NCBI RefSeq assembly: GCF_921292975.1
Contig: NZ_CAKLCM010000002.1
Location: 434,001 to 498,000 of the forward strand
Reading direction: 5' to 3'
From: Vibrio hippocampi
Lineage (GTDB): Bacteria; Pseudomonadota; Gammaproteobacteria; Enterobacterales; Vibrionaceae
DNA length: 64,000 bases
Position numbers and translations under genes: made by a program. Under the pieces are notes generated by a model. It ran no database searches, was not told the DNA's origin, and saw only the letters and a list, made by a program, of their open reading frames with translations. Positions 17,824 through 26,444 of this stretch are shown piece by piece (position 1 is the stretch's first letter; the number at the start of each line of letters is the position of its first letter).

Positions 17824-17836
17824 GAATCGTTTCAAC
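17824..17836. promoter_or_regulatory. Degenerate LacI-type operator before the regulator gene
   Basis: GAATCGTTTCAAC; on the opposite strand it reads GTTGAAACG then ATTC, sharing nine bases with the site at 13176-13184. It lies about 45 bases before the regulator start and suggests autoregulation. Confidence 0.45.
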
Positions 17837-17879
17837 AAACATGATGGTGAAATCAATTGAAACAAGGGCTCTGTAGAAC

Positions 17880-18866
17880 ATGGCAGTGACAATTAAAGAT
17901 GTAGCAAAGAAAGCAAATGTGTCGATCGCAACGGTATCTTATTCAATAAACGGAAGCCCACGAATTAGTGATGCGACCCGAGAGCATGTATTGAAAATTG
18001 CATCTGAGCTTAATTATGTTGCAAACAATAATGCAAAGCAGCTTAAACAGAAAAAGAGCAATGCGATTGGCCTATTTTTTAACTCGTGGTTTGGACCGAT
18101 CTACAGTGAGTTAGTAAAAGGTATAGAACAAGTTTGTCACCAAAACGGGTACGATCTTGTTGCTTGCAGCGTGTATGGCAATGAAGGTTCTACGGCACAC
18201 AAGTATATCCGAGATCGAATGGTTGACGGAGCGATTATCTTGACTAACTCATTTGATGATGAATTTCTCAAGTCGATAGCGAAGAAAGACTTCCCTGTTG
18301 TTGTGCTAGATAGGGAGGTTTCTGGTCCAAATATCTACAACATTCTTATAGATAACTTTGGTGGTGCGTTCTCAGCAACAAAAGCACTGATTAACTCAGG
18401 ATGTGAAGAGATCTATTACTTTGGAGGTCCTGAAGATTCTTATGATGCTCAGAAGCGCCTTGATGGTTATATCTCAGCGCTGGGCTATTACAAAATCAAC
18501 GTGGATCACTCACTGTTGATCGAATGTGATTTCACCGAGCGATCTGCGTATACCAAAATGCAGGAGCTTATTGAATTAGGTAAACAACCGAAAGCGGTGT
18601 TCGCTTCGAACGATGAAATGGCAATTGGTATTATTCGAGCGGCGAAGGAAAAAGATATCGCAATCCCAGAAGATATGAAACTGGTTGGGTTTGACGATAT
18701 ACAGATGGCAGAACTCATGATTCCAAGACTCTCCACTATCTCCCATCAAAAAATGGGCATGGGTGAGATAGCAGCAAAGACACTGGTCGATGCAATGAAC
18801 AGTAAAGATGATATGGAAGACTTGAGAATTCTACCAACAAAATTAATTTTAAGGGAAACTTTGTAG
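17880..18866 (+). CDS. LacI-family transcriptional regulator of the glucan locus
   Basis: This 328-residue protein has the LacI/GalR layout: N-terminal helix-turn-helix (TIKDVAKKANVSIATVSYSI, residues 4-23), hinge helix near residues 46-60, and a periplasmic-binding-protein-like sensor core with SNDEMAIGIIRAAKEKDI and the VGFDDIQMAELMIPRLSTI segment. It probably represses the locus until an imported sophoro-oligosaccharide binds. Repeated TTRAAACGTTTAA palindromes with a central CG at the promoters match the operator geometry of this family. The gene heads the transporter operon, 8 bases before the solute-binding protein gene. Confidence 0.9.
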   Translation: MAVTIKDVAKKANVSIATVSYSINGSPRISDATREHVLKIASELNYVANNNAKQLKQKKSNAIGLFFNSWFGPIYSELVKGIEQVCHQNGYDLVACSVYGNEGSTAHKYIRDRMVDGAIILTNSFDDEFLKSIAKKDFPVVVLDREVSGPNIYNILIDNFGGAFSATKALINSGCEEIYYFGGPEDSYDAQKRLDGYISALGYYKINVDHSLLIECDFTERSAYTKMQELIELGKQPKAVFASNDEMAIGIIRAAKEKDIAIPEDMKLVGFDDIQMAELMIPRLSTISHQKMGMGEIAAKTLVDAMNSKDDMEDLRILPTKLILRETL

Positions 18867-18874
18867 GGTGGATC

Positions 18875-20122
18875 ATGAAAAAATGGTTAATTGGGTGTGT
18901 GCTTGCTCTAAGTTGTCAGACAGTTACGTTTGCCGCAACTAAGCTAGAAGTCATGACTCCTGCTGGCAACTATATGAATTTTGTTCGTAGTGTCGTTGTA
19001 CCTGAGTTTAATAAGCAATATCCCGATGTTGAAGTTGTCGTTTCAAACGATGAGAATTTAGAAACTCGAATGGCGGCAGGGGATTTACCGAATTTATATG
19101 CGGGCGTGTTTGGCTATCAACCTGCCAAGTATGCAAAAATGGGTAAGCTTGCATATCTTGAACAATTTGATGGATATCAGGAGCTTATAGACAGAATCGA
19201 TCCTGTTTTTCTCCGTAAAAATTTTGGTCGTAGTTACTACATCCCATGGAGTGCGACGACTCAATTAATGATATATAACAAAGAATTATTTATTGAGGCT
19301 GGGCTGGATCCAGATCAGCCCCCACAAACTTGGGAAGAGTTTTTATCCGCAGCAGAGAAAATTAATCAACTGCCACCTCGTGCTGATGGAAGCCCAGTAT
19401 ACGGGACCGTTTTTTGGAATGATGTCTTGTCATCAGGAAGCTGGTATTGGGGTATGTTAGCGCAGCTATATTACAACTTTAACGAGGGGGAATTTACACT
19501 ACTTAATCGCTTTGGAACTCATCCTATTTTCGATAAAGATGAGGCCAATATGACAGAGTTCTTAGAGACGATGCAGCAAGCACAAAAGTTTGCTCCATTG
19601 ACGATGGAAAAGAGCTTCTTCTCTCGTAATATTGGCATGTGGCCACAGTTTGGCTTTGGTTGGAAAGCAAATTTACAAGAGGCTGCACTACGACCAATGG
19701 TTGTGGGAGAAGACGTTGGCCTAGCACCGATACCAACCTTAAATAAAGGCGATACTTCTTATTCAACCCTTGATGGTCGTGCACTGATGATATTCAAGAA
19801 TACGATTGAAGTAGAGAAATTGAGTTGGGCGTTTGTGCAATTGCTCATGGATGATGAACTCAATCATCTTGCTAACGTTGAACTTGGACAGTTGCCAGTA
19901 TTAACCGAATTACAAGGCAGACCTTACTACCAAAGTAAGGAAGCAAAACCATTTGTCGACCAACTTCCCCACACTATTATGAGTGAGCCTTTTTCACAGT
20001 CGGCTGATGTCGCAACCATATTACTGCAACAGTATTCTAGGGTTGTTCTAAAAAATGAAATAACTGCCGAAGTTGCCGTTGAATCAGCGAGTAATCAAGC
20101 AAAGAAAATATTCTCTCATTAA
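18875..20122 (+). CDS. Sugar ABC transporter solute-binding protein
   Basis: This 415-residue protein has a signal peptide (LIGCVLALSCQTVTFA-AT) and the family 1 extracellular solute-binding fold: KLEVMTPAGNYMNF at the start, YIPWSATTQLMIYNKELF for the hinge strand and GLDPDQPPQTWEEF typical of sugar-binding members. The signal has cysteines, but the one at 16 is not in a lipobox, so a soluble periplasmic form is likely. It precedes two MalF/MalG-type permeases. In Listeria innocua a binding protein in the same type of cluster binds sophoro-oligosaccharides of several units; the same ligand is inferred here. Confidence 0.88.
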   Translation: MKKWLIGCVLALSCQTVTFAATKLEVMTPAGNYMNFVRSVVVPEFNKQYPDVEVVVSNDENLETRMAAGDLPNLYAGVFGYQPAKYAKMGKLAYLEQFDGYQELIDRIDPVFLRKNFGRSYYIPWSATTQLMIYNKELFIEAGLDPDQPPQTWEEFLSAAEKINQLPPRADGSPVYGTVFWNDVLSSGSWYWGMLAQLYYNFNEGEFTLLNRFGTHPIFDKDEANMTEFLETMQQAQKFAPLTMEKSFFSRNIGMWPQFGFGWKANLQEAALRPMVVGEDVGLAPIPTLNKGDTSYSTLDGRALMIFKNTIEVEKLSWAFVQLLMDDELNHLANVELGQLPVLTELQGRPYYQSKEAKPFVDQLPHTIMSEPFSQSADVATILLQQYSRVVLKNEITAEVAVESASNQAKKIFSH

Positions 20123-20146
20123 TATATAACTTTTAGTGGTAATAAT

Positions 20147-21022
20147 ATGAAAAAGAACAATCTCATTATGGGGTATATTTTCCTTGCGCCTTGGATAATA
20201 TATTTCACTGTTTTTTTAATGTACCCATTTTTCTTGTCATTTGAAAGTAGCTTTCTAGAGACAAATATTCTACTTCCTGAGAATACGCGGTTTGTTGGAT
20301 TGGCAAACTGGCTATCTGTTGTAACTGACGTCATGTTTTGGAAGTCGTTGTTTAATGTTCTTTTTAATCAAGTGATATTCGTTTTTCTAAGCTTCTTAAT
20401 TGGACTTGGTCTTGCTTTGCTGTTAAATGAAATTAAGTTTATGGCAAGTTTCTTTAGAACGATAATGTTTATTCCTGTCATAACATCTATAACTGTTGCT
20501 ATGGTTATCTTCGATTTTATTTCAGGTCCATCAGGACCAATACAAAGCTCGATGATCAACGCCAATGTTATATCTGAACCTGTTTTCTGGAAGTTTGAAG
20601 AGTGGCTCCCAATGCCTGTAATTGCTGTATTCAGTGCATGGAAATGGTTTGGCGTTCAGATGATCATATTTTTAGGTGGTATCGCGAGTATTAATCGTTC
20701 TCTGTTTGAAGCCGCTGATATCGATGGTGCTTCTTGGTGGAGAAAGACACGGAAAATCACTCTACCTATGATTATGCCTCAGATTGTATTTGTTATGACG
20801 ATGAATATTATCAACGGATTACAGATGTTTATTGAAGTCTTTATGAACTTTGATCTAAGTGGTGGACCTTATCAATCTGCGTTGACCCCAGTTTTATATC
20901 TGTATCAAGTTGGTTTCGAAAAAATGCAAATGGGCGAGGCTTCAACCATAGGATTAATGCTTGCTGCTGTTATTTATCTACTCACGATGATGCAATTAAA
21001 AATCACAAGTAAGGATAACTAA
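20147..21022 (+). CDS. Sugar ABC transporter permease, MalF/UgpA type
   Basis: This 291-residue inner-membrane protein has about six membrane segments beginning with IMGYIFLAPWIIYFTVFLMY. The EAA loop that contacts the ATPase is EAADIDGASWWRKTRKITLP (near residue 190), the standard motif for importers of this class. It starts 24 bases after the binding-protein gene and ends 2 bases before the second permease, so the three are co-transcribed. The partner ATPase is probably the gene at 13219. The reading gives no substrate by itself; context points to beta-1,2-gluco-oligosaccharides. Confidence 0.9.
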   Translation: MKKNNLIMGYIFLAPWIIYFTVFLMYPFFLSFESSFLETNILLPENTRFVGLANWLSVVTDVMFWKSLFNVLFNQVIFVFLSFLIGLGLALLLNEIKFMASFFRTIMFIPVITSITVAMVIFDFISGPSGPIQSSMINANVISEPVFWKFEEWLPMPVIAVFSAWKWFGVQMIIFLGGIASINRSLFEAADIDGASWWRKTRKITLPMIMPQIVFVMTMNIINGLQMFIEVFMNFDLSGGPYQSALTPVLYLYQVGFEKMQMGEASTIGLMLAAVIYLLTMMQLKITSKDN

Positions 21023-21024
21023 GT

Positions 21025-21846
21025 ATGAATAAGAATAAAAATACGATGTTACTCGTTTACGTAACATTAATTGTCGCTTCAATCGTGGTGCTATACCCTT
21101 TCTTTTTTATGTTAATTAACTCATTTAAAACTGGGCCTGAGATCATGCACTCACCTAATAGTCTACCGACAGAGTGGTCATTTAGAGGGTATGTAGAAGT
21201 TTTTGGATCGATAAACTTAGGTCGAGTTTTCTTTAATACGATATTTATTTCTATATCAGTCACGTTTTTGAATGTGTTATTTTCTTCAATGGTCGCATAT
21301 GCCATTGTTAAAACGAACCTACCAGGAAGAGAATTCTGGTTAAAAGTGATTCTAGGGTCCATGATGATCCCTGCTGTATTATTTACCATCCCCACATATA
21401 TGATGATGTATGAGTGGGATTGGATAAATACGTACCGAGTGCTTATTATTCCAGGATCTATCAGCGCTTATAATATATTTCTTCTTGTTCAGTTCATGAA
21501 ACAAATCGATAACGCCTATTTAGAAGCGGCTCGAATTGACGGTGCTAATGAAATTCGTATTTTTAGAAAGATAGTTCTACCTATGTTAAGACCAGCTTTA
21601 GCAACGGTTGGTATCCTAACGTTCATGGGAGCTTGGAATGATTTTATGGGACCACTTTTATATGTCAGAGATGAGTCGCTAATGACACTACAGTTGGCTC
21701 TCTATAATTTCCAAACTGAAGTGCCAGGTACTAATTTAGAGCAGTTGTGGGCGATGACGACCATGATTGCTGTACCTGTGGTTATCGTGTTCTTCTGTTT
21801 ACAGAAAAACTTTATTAAAGCGTTTACCGGTGTTGGGGTGAAGTGA
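21025..21846 (+). CDS. Sugar ABC transporter permease, MalG/UgpE type
   Basis: This 273-residue inner-membrane protein has about six membrane segments, starting with MLLVYVTLIVASIVVLYPFF. Its EAA loop reads EAARIDGANEIRIFRKIVLP (near residue 172). The C-terminal end KAFTGVGVK resembles the GLTAGAVKG tail of MalG-type subunits, which inserts toward the ATPase. The stop overlaps the start of the next gene by one base (TGATG), so translation is coupled. It forms a heterodimer with the upstream permease. Confidence 0.9.
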   Translation: MNKNKNTMLLVYVTLIVASIVVLYPFFFMLINSFKTGPEIMHSPNSLPTEWSFRGYVEVFGSINLGRVFFNTIFISISVTFLNVLFSSMVAYAIVKTNLPGREFWLKVILGSMMIPAVLFTIPTYMMMYEWDWINTYRVLIIPGSISAYNIFLLVQFMKQIDNAYLEAARIDGANEIRIFRKIVLPMLRPALATVGILTFMGAWNDFMGPLLYVRDESLMTLQLALYNFQTEVPGTNLEQLWAMTTMIAVPVVIVFFCLQKNFIKAFTGVGVK

Positions 21847-22331
21847 TGAGCAGTGGAATAAAACTCGGGCTCTTTGCCCTTTTGGTGGCGATCGCGTACG
21901 GTTCTGCATGGCTAAAAACATATCAACTTTCTGAACAATATAATACTTACGCTCACCAACAGCTTGAAGAGCGAGACTTGGTCATTGCTTTGAAAGGGAT
22001 GAACAAACTCGAGTTGCGTCAAGGTGACCTATATTTTGGCGGCTTTCAGCAAGTGCTTGAAACTTGGGAAAACTCAGTGCTTGGACCTAAGCCGTCTTTT
22101 TACGACGACGCTAAAGTTATGCCTGAAAAAATCTTGGCTAAGTTAAATCAGCAACAGCTTGAAATGTTCATTGAAACTTATGTTGAATTGGACGCGCGTT
22201 ATGTACCTGAAGCGGCAGAACGATTGCGAGTACTTGCATTACAAAATGGCGATACTGAAATGGCTGATGAAATGAGTGAGTTTTTAATCGAAGCGTTTCC
22301 TAACTATAAACTTAAGTCAGTTTCGGAGTGA
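21846..22331 (+). CDS. Small membrane-anchored protein of unknown function in the glucan transport operon
   Basis: I recognise no family. ATG 21846 overlaps the permease stop by one base; a GTG three bases upstream is an alternative. The 161-residue product has one N-terminal hydrophobic segment (LGLFALLVAIAYGSAWL, residues 7-23) and a soluble, mostly helical, acidic remainder with heptad-like stretches (LEERDLVIALKGMNKLELRQ; EAAERLRVLALQNGDTEMAD). The topology suggests an inner-membrane anchor with a periplasmic helical domain. Its tight coupling between the permease and the GH3 gene implies a role with the importer, perhaps assembly or substrate hand-over, but that is only inference. Confidence 0.7.
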   Translation: MSSGIKLGLFALLVAIAYGSAWLKTYQLSEQYNTYAHQQLEERDLVIALKGMNKLELRQGDLYFGGFQQVLETWENSVLGPKPSFYDDAKVMPEKILAKLNQQQLEMFIETYVELDARYVPEAAERLRVLALQNGDTEMADEMSEFLIEAFPNYKLKSVSE

Positions 22332-22336
22332 CAATC

Positions 22337-24499
22337 ATGGACAAATATAAAGATTCGTCACTTTCTATTGATACCCGTACGGAAGACTTGCTGTCACGCA
22401 TGACGTTAGTCGAAAAAATGGGTCAGTTATGTCAATCACCAATGCTCGATTATGATTCCCATAAAGCGGATTACTTGAGTAAAGTTCGCGATGGAAAGTG
22501 GGGTTCACGAATTTTGGCAGACACCGCATGGGCAGGTAATGCACCTGGGGAGTCGGTTGACCCAAATCAGCTCAATGAAATTCAAAAAGTAGCGGTAGAA
22601 GAAAGCCGATTAGGCATTCCGATTATTTTTGCTCGAGATGTTATTTATGGACAAAAAACGGTGCTACCGATTCCGCTAGCCCAAGCCTGTTCTTGGAACC
22701 CGTCATTAGTTGAGGAAGCATATCGTGGTATTGCGGCAGAAGCGGCCTCACTAGGCATCAATTGGACCTTTGCCCCGATGCTCGATATTGTGCGCGACCC
22801 TCGCTGGGGACGCGTAATAGAAAGCAATGGTGAAGACCCTCATTTAACCAGTCAAATGGCTAAAGCGGTCGTGCGCGGTTTCCAAGGCGACGACTTAACT
22901 CAACCAGAAAATATTTTGGCCTGTGCTAAGCATTTTGTTGGCTATGGCGCTTCTGAAGGAGGTCGAGACTACGATACAACTGAAATCTCAGAGAACAGTT
23001 TACATAATGTGTATCTCCCCCCCTTTAAGGCAGCGATTGATGCTGATGTTGGTTCATTGATGACTGGATTCAATGATCTTGGTGGCACACCCGTCACAAG
23101 CTCTAAACCATTGGTCCGTGACTGGCTTAAAGGGCAGCAAGGCTTTGATGGCTTGGTGGTAAGTGATTGGGGCTCAATATCTGATCTTGAGTATTTCGGT
23201 GTTGCGCGTGATAGTGTGCATGCTTCCATGCTGGCACTTGAAGCGGGCGTCGATATGGCCATGCCAGACGAAGCCTATGAAGCGAATTTATCGAGAGCGA
23301 TCGAAATGAATCCTTCGCTTATGACATATCTGAATGAAGCGGTGAGCAGAGTGCTTCGAGCTAAATTCCGAATTGGTTTGTTTGAGAACCCGTGTATTGA
23401 TCCAATGCGTCACTTGAGTGTGCTTGGCAAACCCGAGCATGCGAGCAAAGCACTAGCCCTTGCTGAACAAAGCTTGGTGTTGTTAAAAAATGAAAACCAA
23501 ACTTTGCCCTTGATTGATTCAGGCTTAACCATTGCGGTTATTGGTCCGCATGCGGAATCACAGAGACAGCATCTTGGCTCATGGTGTTTGGATGGCAGCA
23601 GTGAAGATGTGGTTTCTATTGCTGACGGACTCAAGGCTTATTCGCAGCAAAATATCACACTGACTGACAGTTCTGCGTTCAGTGACGATATGGTTGAATG
23701 CGCGCATCGTGCTGATGTGGTCGTGTTGTGTATTGGAGAAAGCCATAGAAGAACGGGTGAGGCGCGCAATGTGGCTGAATTGGCATTGCCAGCTGGTCAA
23801 GAGCAACTTATATCAGCGATAGGGCAAACGGGGAAACCGCTAATTGTGGTTCAATGTACAGGGCGTCCGATTCCGTCTCCTGCGATAGAGCAATACGCAG
23901 ATGCACTTGTCTATGCATGGCAAAGCGGTACTCAAACGGGGAACGCGGTTGCGCGAATTCTCTATGGTCTGTCTAATCCATCTGGCAAACTTTCGATGAC
24001 GGTCCCTCGTACTACAGGGCAGGTCCCGATCTACTACGCACGTAAAGAACTCGGAAAAATGCGCGCGTATCAAGATTATCAGCCTTATAAGGATTGCCAA
24101 GATACACCACTGTATCCGTTCGGTTTTGGATTGAGCTATAGCCGTTTTTCATATCGTGATCTGCAATCACGTAAACCTAAAGTCTCTATCGGAGAGGAAG
24201 TCCATGTTTCCGTTGAAGTGACAAATGATTCTGAGATTGATGGGAGTGAAGTGATTCAATGCTATATCTCACAGAAAGGGACTTCAACCACTTGCCCTCG
24301 TAGAGAGCTAAAGGCGTTTAAAAAAGTAGATTTAAAGGCTTTTGAAAGCAAAACGATTGAATTTGTTTTAACCAAAAACGAATTCGCTTTCTATGGCAAG
24401 AAAGTAACGATTGAGCAAGAGCCTGCAAAGGTCACTATCTTTGTCGGTGGTGATTCGAACGCTAGCTTGCAAGTATCCATTGATGTACTTAGCGGATAG
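22337..24499 (+). CDS. Cytoplasmic GH3 beta-glucosidase
   Basis: ATG 22337, with CGGAG 8 bases upstream, gives 720 residues without a signal peptide. The GH3 N-terminal barrel carries IDWTFAP-like NWTFAPMLDIVRDPRWGR, AKHFVGYGASEGGRDY and the nucleophile motif LVVSDWGS with Asp277. The C-terminal alpha/beta sandwich (SLVLLKNENQTLPL, VIGPHAESQR) and the fibronectin III-like tail (YPFGFGLSYSRFSY onwards) complete the three-domain form. Length and lack of signal match the Listeria innocua GH3 enzyme that sits beside a 1,2-beta-oligoglucan phosphorylase and acts on sophorose. Here it likely hydrolyses sophorose and short oligomers left by the phosphorylase. Confidence 0.9.
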   Translation: MDKYKDSSLSIDTRTEDLLSRMTLVEKMGQLCQSPMLDYDSHKADYLSKVRDGKWGSRILADTAWAGNAPGESVDPNQLNEIQKVAVEESRLGIPIIFARDVIYGQKTVLPIPLAQACSWNPSLVEEAYRGIAAEAASLGINWTFAPMLDIVRDPRWGRVIESNGEDPHLTSQMAKAVVRGFQGDDLTQPENILACAKHFVGYGASEGGRDYDTTEISENSLHNVYLPPFKAAIDADVGSLMTGFNDLGGTPVTSSKPLVRDWLKGQQGFDGLVVSDWGSISDLEYFGVARDSVHASMLALEAGVDMAMPDEAYEANLSRAIEMNPSLMTYLNEAVSRVLRAKFRIGLFENPCIDPMRHLSVLGKPEHASKALALAEQSLVLLKNENQTLPLIDSGLTIAVIGPHAESQRQHLGSWCLDGSSEDVVSIADGLKAYSQQNITLTDSSAFSDDMVECAHRADVVVLCIGESHRRTGEARNVAELALPAGQEQLISAIGQTGKPLIVVQCTGRPIPSPAIEQYADALVYAWQSGTQTGNAVARILYGLSNPSGKLSMTVPRTTGQVPIYYARKELGKMRAYQDYQPYKDCQDTPLYPFGFGLSYSRFSYRDLQSRKPKVSIGEEVHVSVEVTNDSEIDGSEVIQCYISQKGTSTTCPRRELKAFKKVDLKAFESKTIEFVLTKNEFAFYGKKVTIEQEPAKVTIFVGGDSNASLQVSIDVLSG

Positions 24500-24824
24500 T
24501 TATTATAAAGTTTGATGACAGCGAACCTAGGCCAACTTTATAGAGCTGATCTGATGAGTGTTAGAGCAGTATCAGAGTTAATCATCGTGGTTGCTGCGGT
24601 GTTCGGTAACTCGCTCTAGCACTCTAATTACTAGAGCGAGAAGTAGAGATAATCGCCTTTGAAGTGCCGAAGTGAAGTTGGGACAGACATAATAAAAAGC
24701 AGTAAGGAGAGAGGGTCTGGTGTGTGTCATCACGTCAATCATATCCTCTAAAGCCCCAATGAGCCTCACTTGATACATCAAGCTAGGCTCATTATCTTCT
24801 AACAATCAATCAAGCGGTGTCATG
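24500..24824. other. Gene-free stretch with two hairpins after the GH3 gene
   Basis: No supported gene. CTCGCTCTAG (24610-24619) pairs with CTAGAGCGAG (24631-24640). An imperfect palindrome AATGAGCCT...AGGCTCATT spans 24758-24793, with inner arms CTTGAT and ATCAAG; it lies just past the end of the minus-strand VF530 gene and may terminate it. Confidence 0.5.
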
Positions 24825-25238
24825 CTATCGACGTGTCGGGCGTCCACGAGGTGAGCGTGTTTTAAATGCAGAGGCTGCTTTAGCTTGTGACTTAAGAATA
24901 GAATCAACAGTTAGCTGCATAGGCTCTTTAGGTTCAAGACCATTAGGGAAAGTACGTGCTCTCGGTGATAAATCATATTCTTCTGCACTCGCTCGTGGCA
25001 TGCGCTTGAATCGGTAAAGGTAAAAGTTTTCTAACTTTTCTCTCGCCCAATCTGTTTTCTTTAAATACTTCACGCTACTCGCAATCGAAGGGTTAGTGTT
25101 AAAGCAGTTAAAGCGCATTGCTGTATCTAGAATATCCCAGCCATAAAAATCCACCAATTCTTGCAACATAGTCTCTAGCTTTAGCCCATGCAGTGGGTTG
25201 TTTCGTTGCAGTTCGATTCTTTCTTCGTCAGTCATCAT
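24825..25238 (-). CDS. VF530-family (DUF2132) protein, putative DNA-binding
   Basis: The ATG at 25238 gives 137 residues; the open frame reaches an upstream TTG at 25268 but that start is less likely. The conserved block NPLHGLKLETMLQELVDFYG, then WDILDTAMRFNCFNTNPS and SVKYLKKTDWAREKLE, is the hallmark of the VF530 family, named after a Vibrio fischeri protein whose structure suggested DNA binding. The tail after residue 85 is basic and Arg/Pro-rich (KTRSPRGRPTRR) and not part of the domain. It is monocistronic. Cellular role is unknown. Confidence 0.8.
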   Translation of the reverse strand: MMTDEERIELQRNNPLHGLKLETMLQELVDFYGWDILDTAMRFNCFNTNPSIASSVKYLKKTDWAREKLENFYLYRFKRMPRASAEEYDLSPRARTFPNGLEPKEPMQLTVDSILKSQAKAASAFKTRSPRGRPTRR

Positions 25239-25540
25239 TTTATCGGTTTCACTAATTAAATTGCGCAATTTGGTGGAGTATACAGTGCAGAGATATCTAA
25301 AGTCACGATGCGATGATTTGAAAAGAAATGTATGGGGTTAAGTCTTGTTATTGAGACCACACGGTAGATCCTTGGGTAGTAGCTTATGCCAGCGATATAG
25401 ATAGGTTTGCATCAATAGACCGGCTCCTGGTGACGCGAATTTGCCCCATCCCGCTTTAGTGGATGTTATCAACAAAATAATGACGAAGGGTCACTATTGT
25501 TCATTATGTCAAAGTTAAAAAACCAAGTTCCTAAAGGTCA

Positions 25541-25564
25541 AAAAGCCGCATTAGCGGCTTTTTG
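25541..25564 (-). terminator. Intrinsic terminator after brnA
   Basis: AAAAAGCCGC, ATTA, GCGGCTTTTT, functional in either direction, 19 bases past the brnA stop. The remaining 25239-25540 gap shows nothing recognisable. Confidence 0.75.
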
Positions 25565-25582
25565 TATCGGCAGTATCTGGTT

Positions 25583-25792
25583 TTATTGCCAATCCATCTT
25601 TAATTCTTTGTGCTTACTAGCACAGTCTTTTAAATATAAGTTGATTAGATTTTGGTAAGGAACCCCGTTTTTGTCAGATAACTCTTTAAAGTAAGTCACA
25701 ACATCTTCATCTAGACGGATAGTGATTTGCTTTTTTGTCTTTTTGACATAAGGGTTAGCGATTGAATTAGAGAAGTCATATTGATCACGCAT
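25583..25792 (-). CDS. brnA: BrnA-family antitoxin
   Basis: This short basic protein (69 residues from ATG 25792; an upstream ATG at 25807 is possible) has a ribbon-helix-helix signature: KKQITIRLDEDVVTYFKEL followed by GVPYQNLINLYLKDCA. BrnA antitoxins bind and neutralise the BrnT ribonuclease and repress the shared promoter. GAGG lies about 10 bases before ATG 25792, which overlaps the end of brnT by 8 bases. The toxin-first order and overlap are standard for BrnTA. The pair sits in a sparse accessory stretch. Confidence 0.85.
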   Translation of the reverse strand: MRDQYDFSNSIANPYVKKTKKQITIRLDEDVVTYFKELSDKNGVPYQNLINLYLKDCASKHKELKMDWQ

Positions 25793-26081
25793 AACGATAG
25801 TCCTCATATTGCTTACGCTCTCGCTTTTCAGCCTTCCTTGCTGAAATTATACGGATCCGTTCATCGCTACCTCGATAGCAATGACAAACCACGAGCGTGT
25901 TGTATTGTTCACTGCGGCCCATGATGATGAAGCGTTCTTCTCCAACTGAACCATCCGGATCAGGAATGACTCGGGCAAACTCATCATAGAAAACCGATTC
26001 TGCTTCATCGAAAGTCACTCCATGCTTTCGCTTGTTACTCGCTGCTTTGTTCGGATCCCATTCAAAGCTTAAATAAGACAT
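25785..26081 (-). CDS. brnT: BrnT-family ribonuclease toxin
   Basis: The product from ATG 26081 (98 residues) has the BrnT hallmarks: FEWDPNKAASNKRKHGVTFD at the N-terminus, EAESVFYDE, then GRSEQYNTLVVCHCYRG and the C-terminal RIISARKAEKRERKQYE. The family has an RelE-like fold and cleaves RNA, halting growth when the antitoxin is lost. The frame extends to a TTG at 26105, but the internal ATG aligns with the family start. It is translated ahead of the overlapping brnA. Confidence 0.88.
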   Translation of the reverse strand: MSYLSFEWDPNKAASNKRKHGVTFDEAESVFYDEFARVIPDPDGSVGEERFIIMGRSEQYNTLVVCHCYRGSDERIRIISARKAEKRERKQYEDYRYA

Positions 26082-26172
26082 CACCACACCATAATTATAT
26101 TGCAATTACAGTGTATGCCAACTTCTCTAGAAGGTCAAACTGATCTCAATTATCGCAGGTGGCGTTGAGTAG

Positions 26173-26232
26173 TTCGTAACTCAGAAATGTCCAGAACTTT
26201 CACCGTTGGCACTTTGTAACTCAGAGGTGCCC
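26173..26232. repeat. Direct repeat in gene-free stretch upstream of brnT
   Basis: GTAACTCAGA occurs at 26176-26185 and 26216-26225, each followed by a related AAATGTCC or GGTGCCCC, 40 bases apart. No transposase gene is near. It could be a remnant of a mobile-element end, but this is unproven. The rest of 26082-26444 shows no gene. Confidence 0.35.
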
Positions 26233-26444
26233 CAAAGCGCGTTTACATAATTACTCAGTGGTGGATCGTGCCACTGAAATCACCGTACTTTTGCTCATGG
26301 TTCGTAGCAGCAAGACCCTGACAGAAAACTCCCATTTTCTATCAAAATAAACATGTGTAGACAAAAAATTTCATCCGCATGACTATCCATTACTACCATA
26401 GTCGTGTTAGCTTTTATCTGAAGATGGTCATAAGGATTATTGAT

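Noticed and set aside
24578..24805. 75-codon minus-strand frame
   Set aside because: Covers the two hairpins downstream of GH3, with no credible start context or homology signal.
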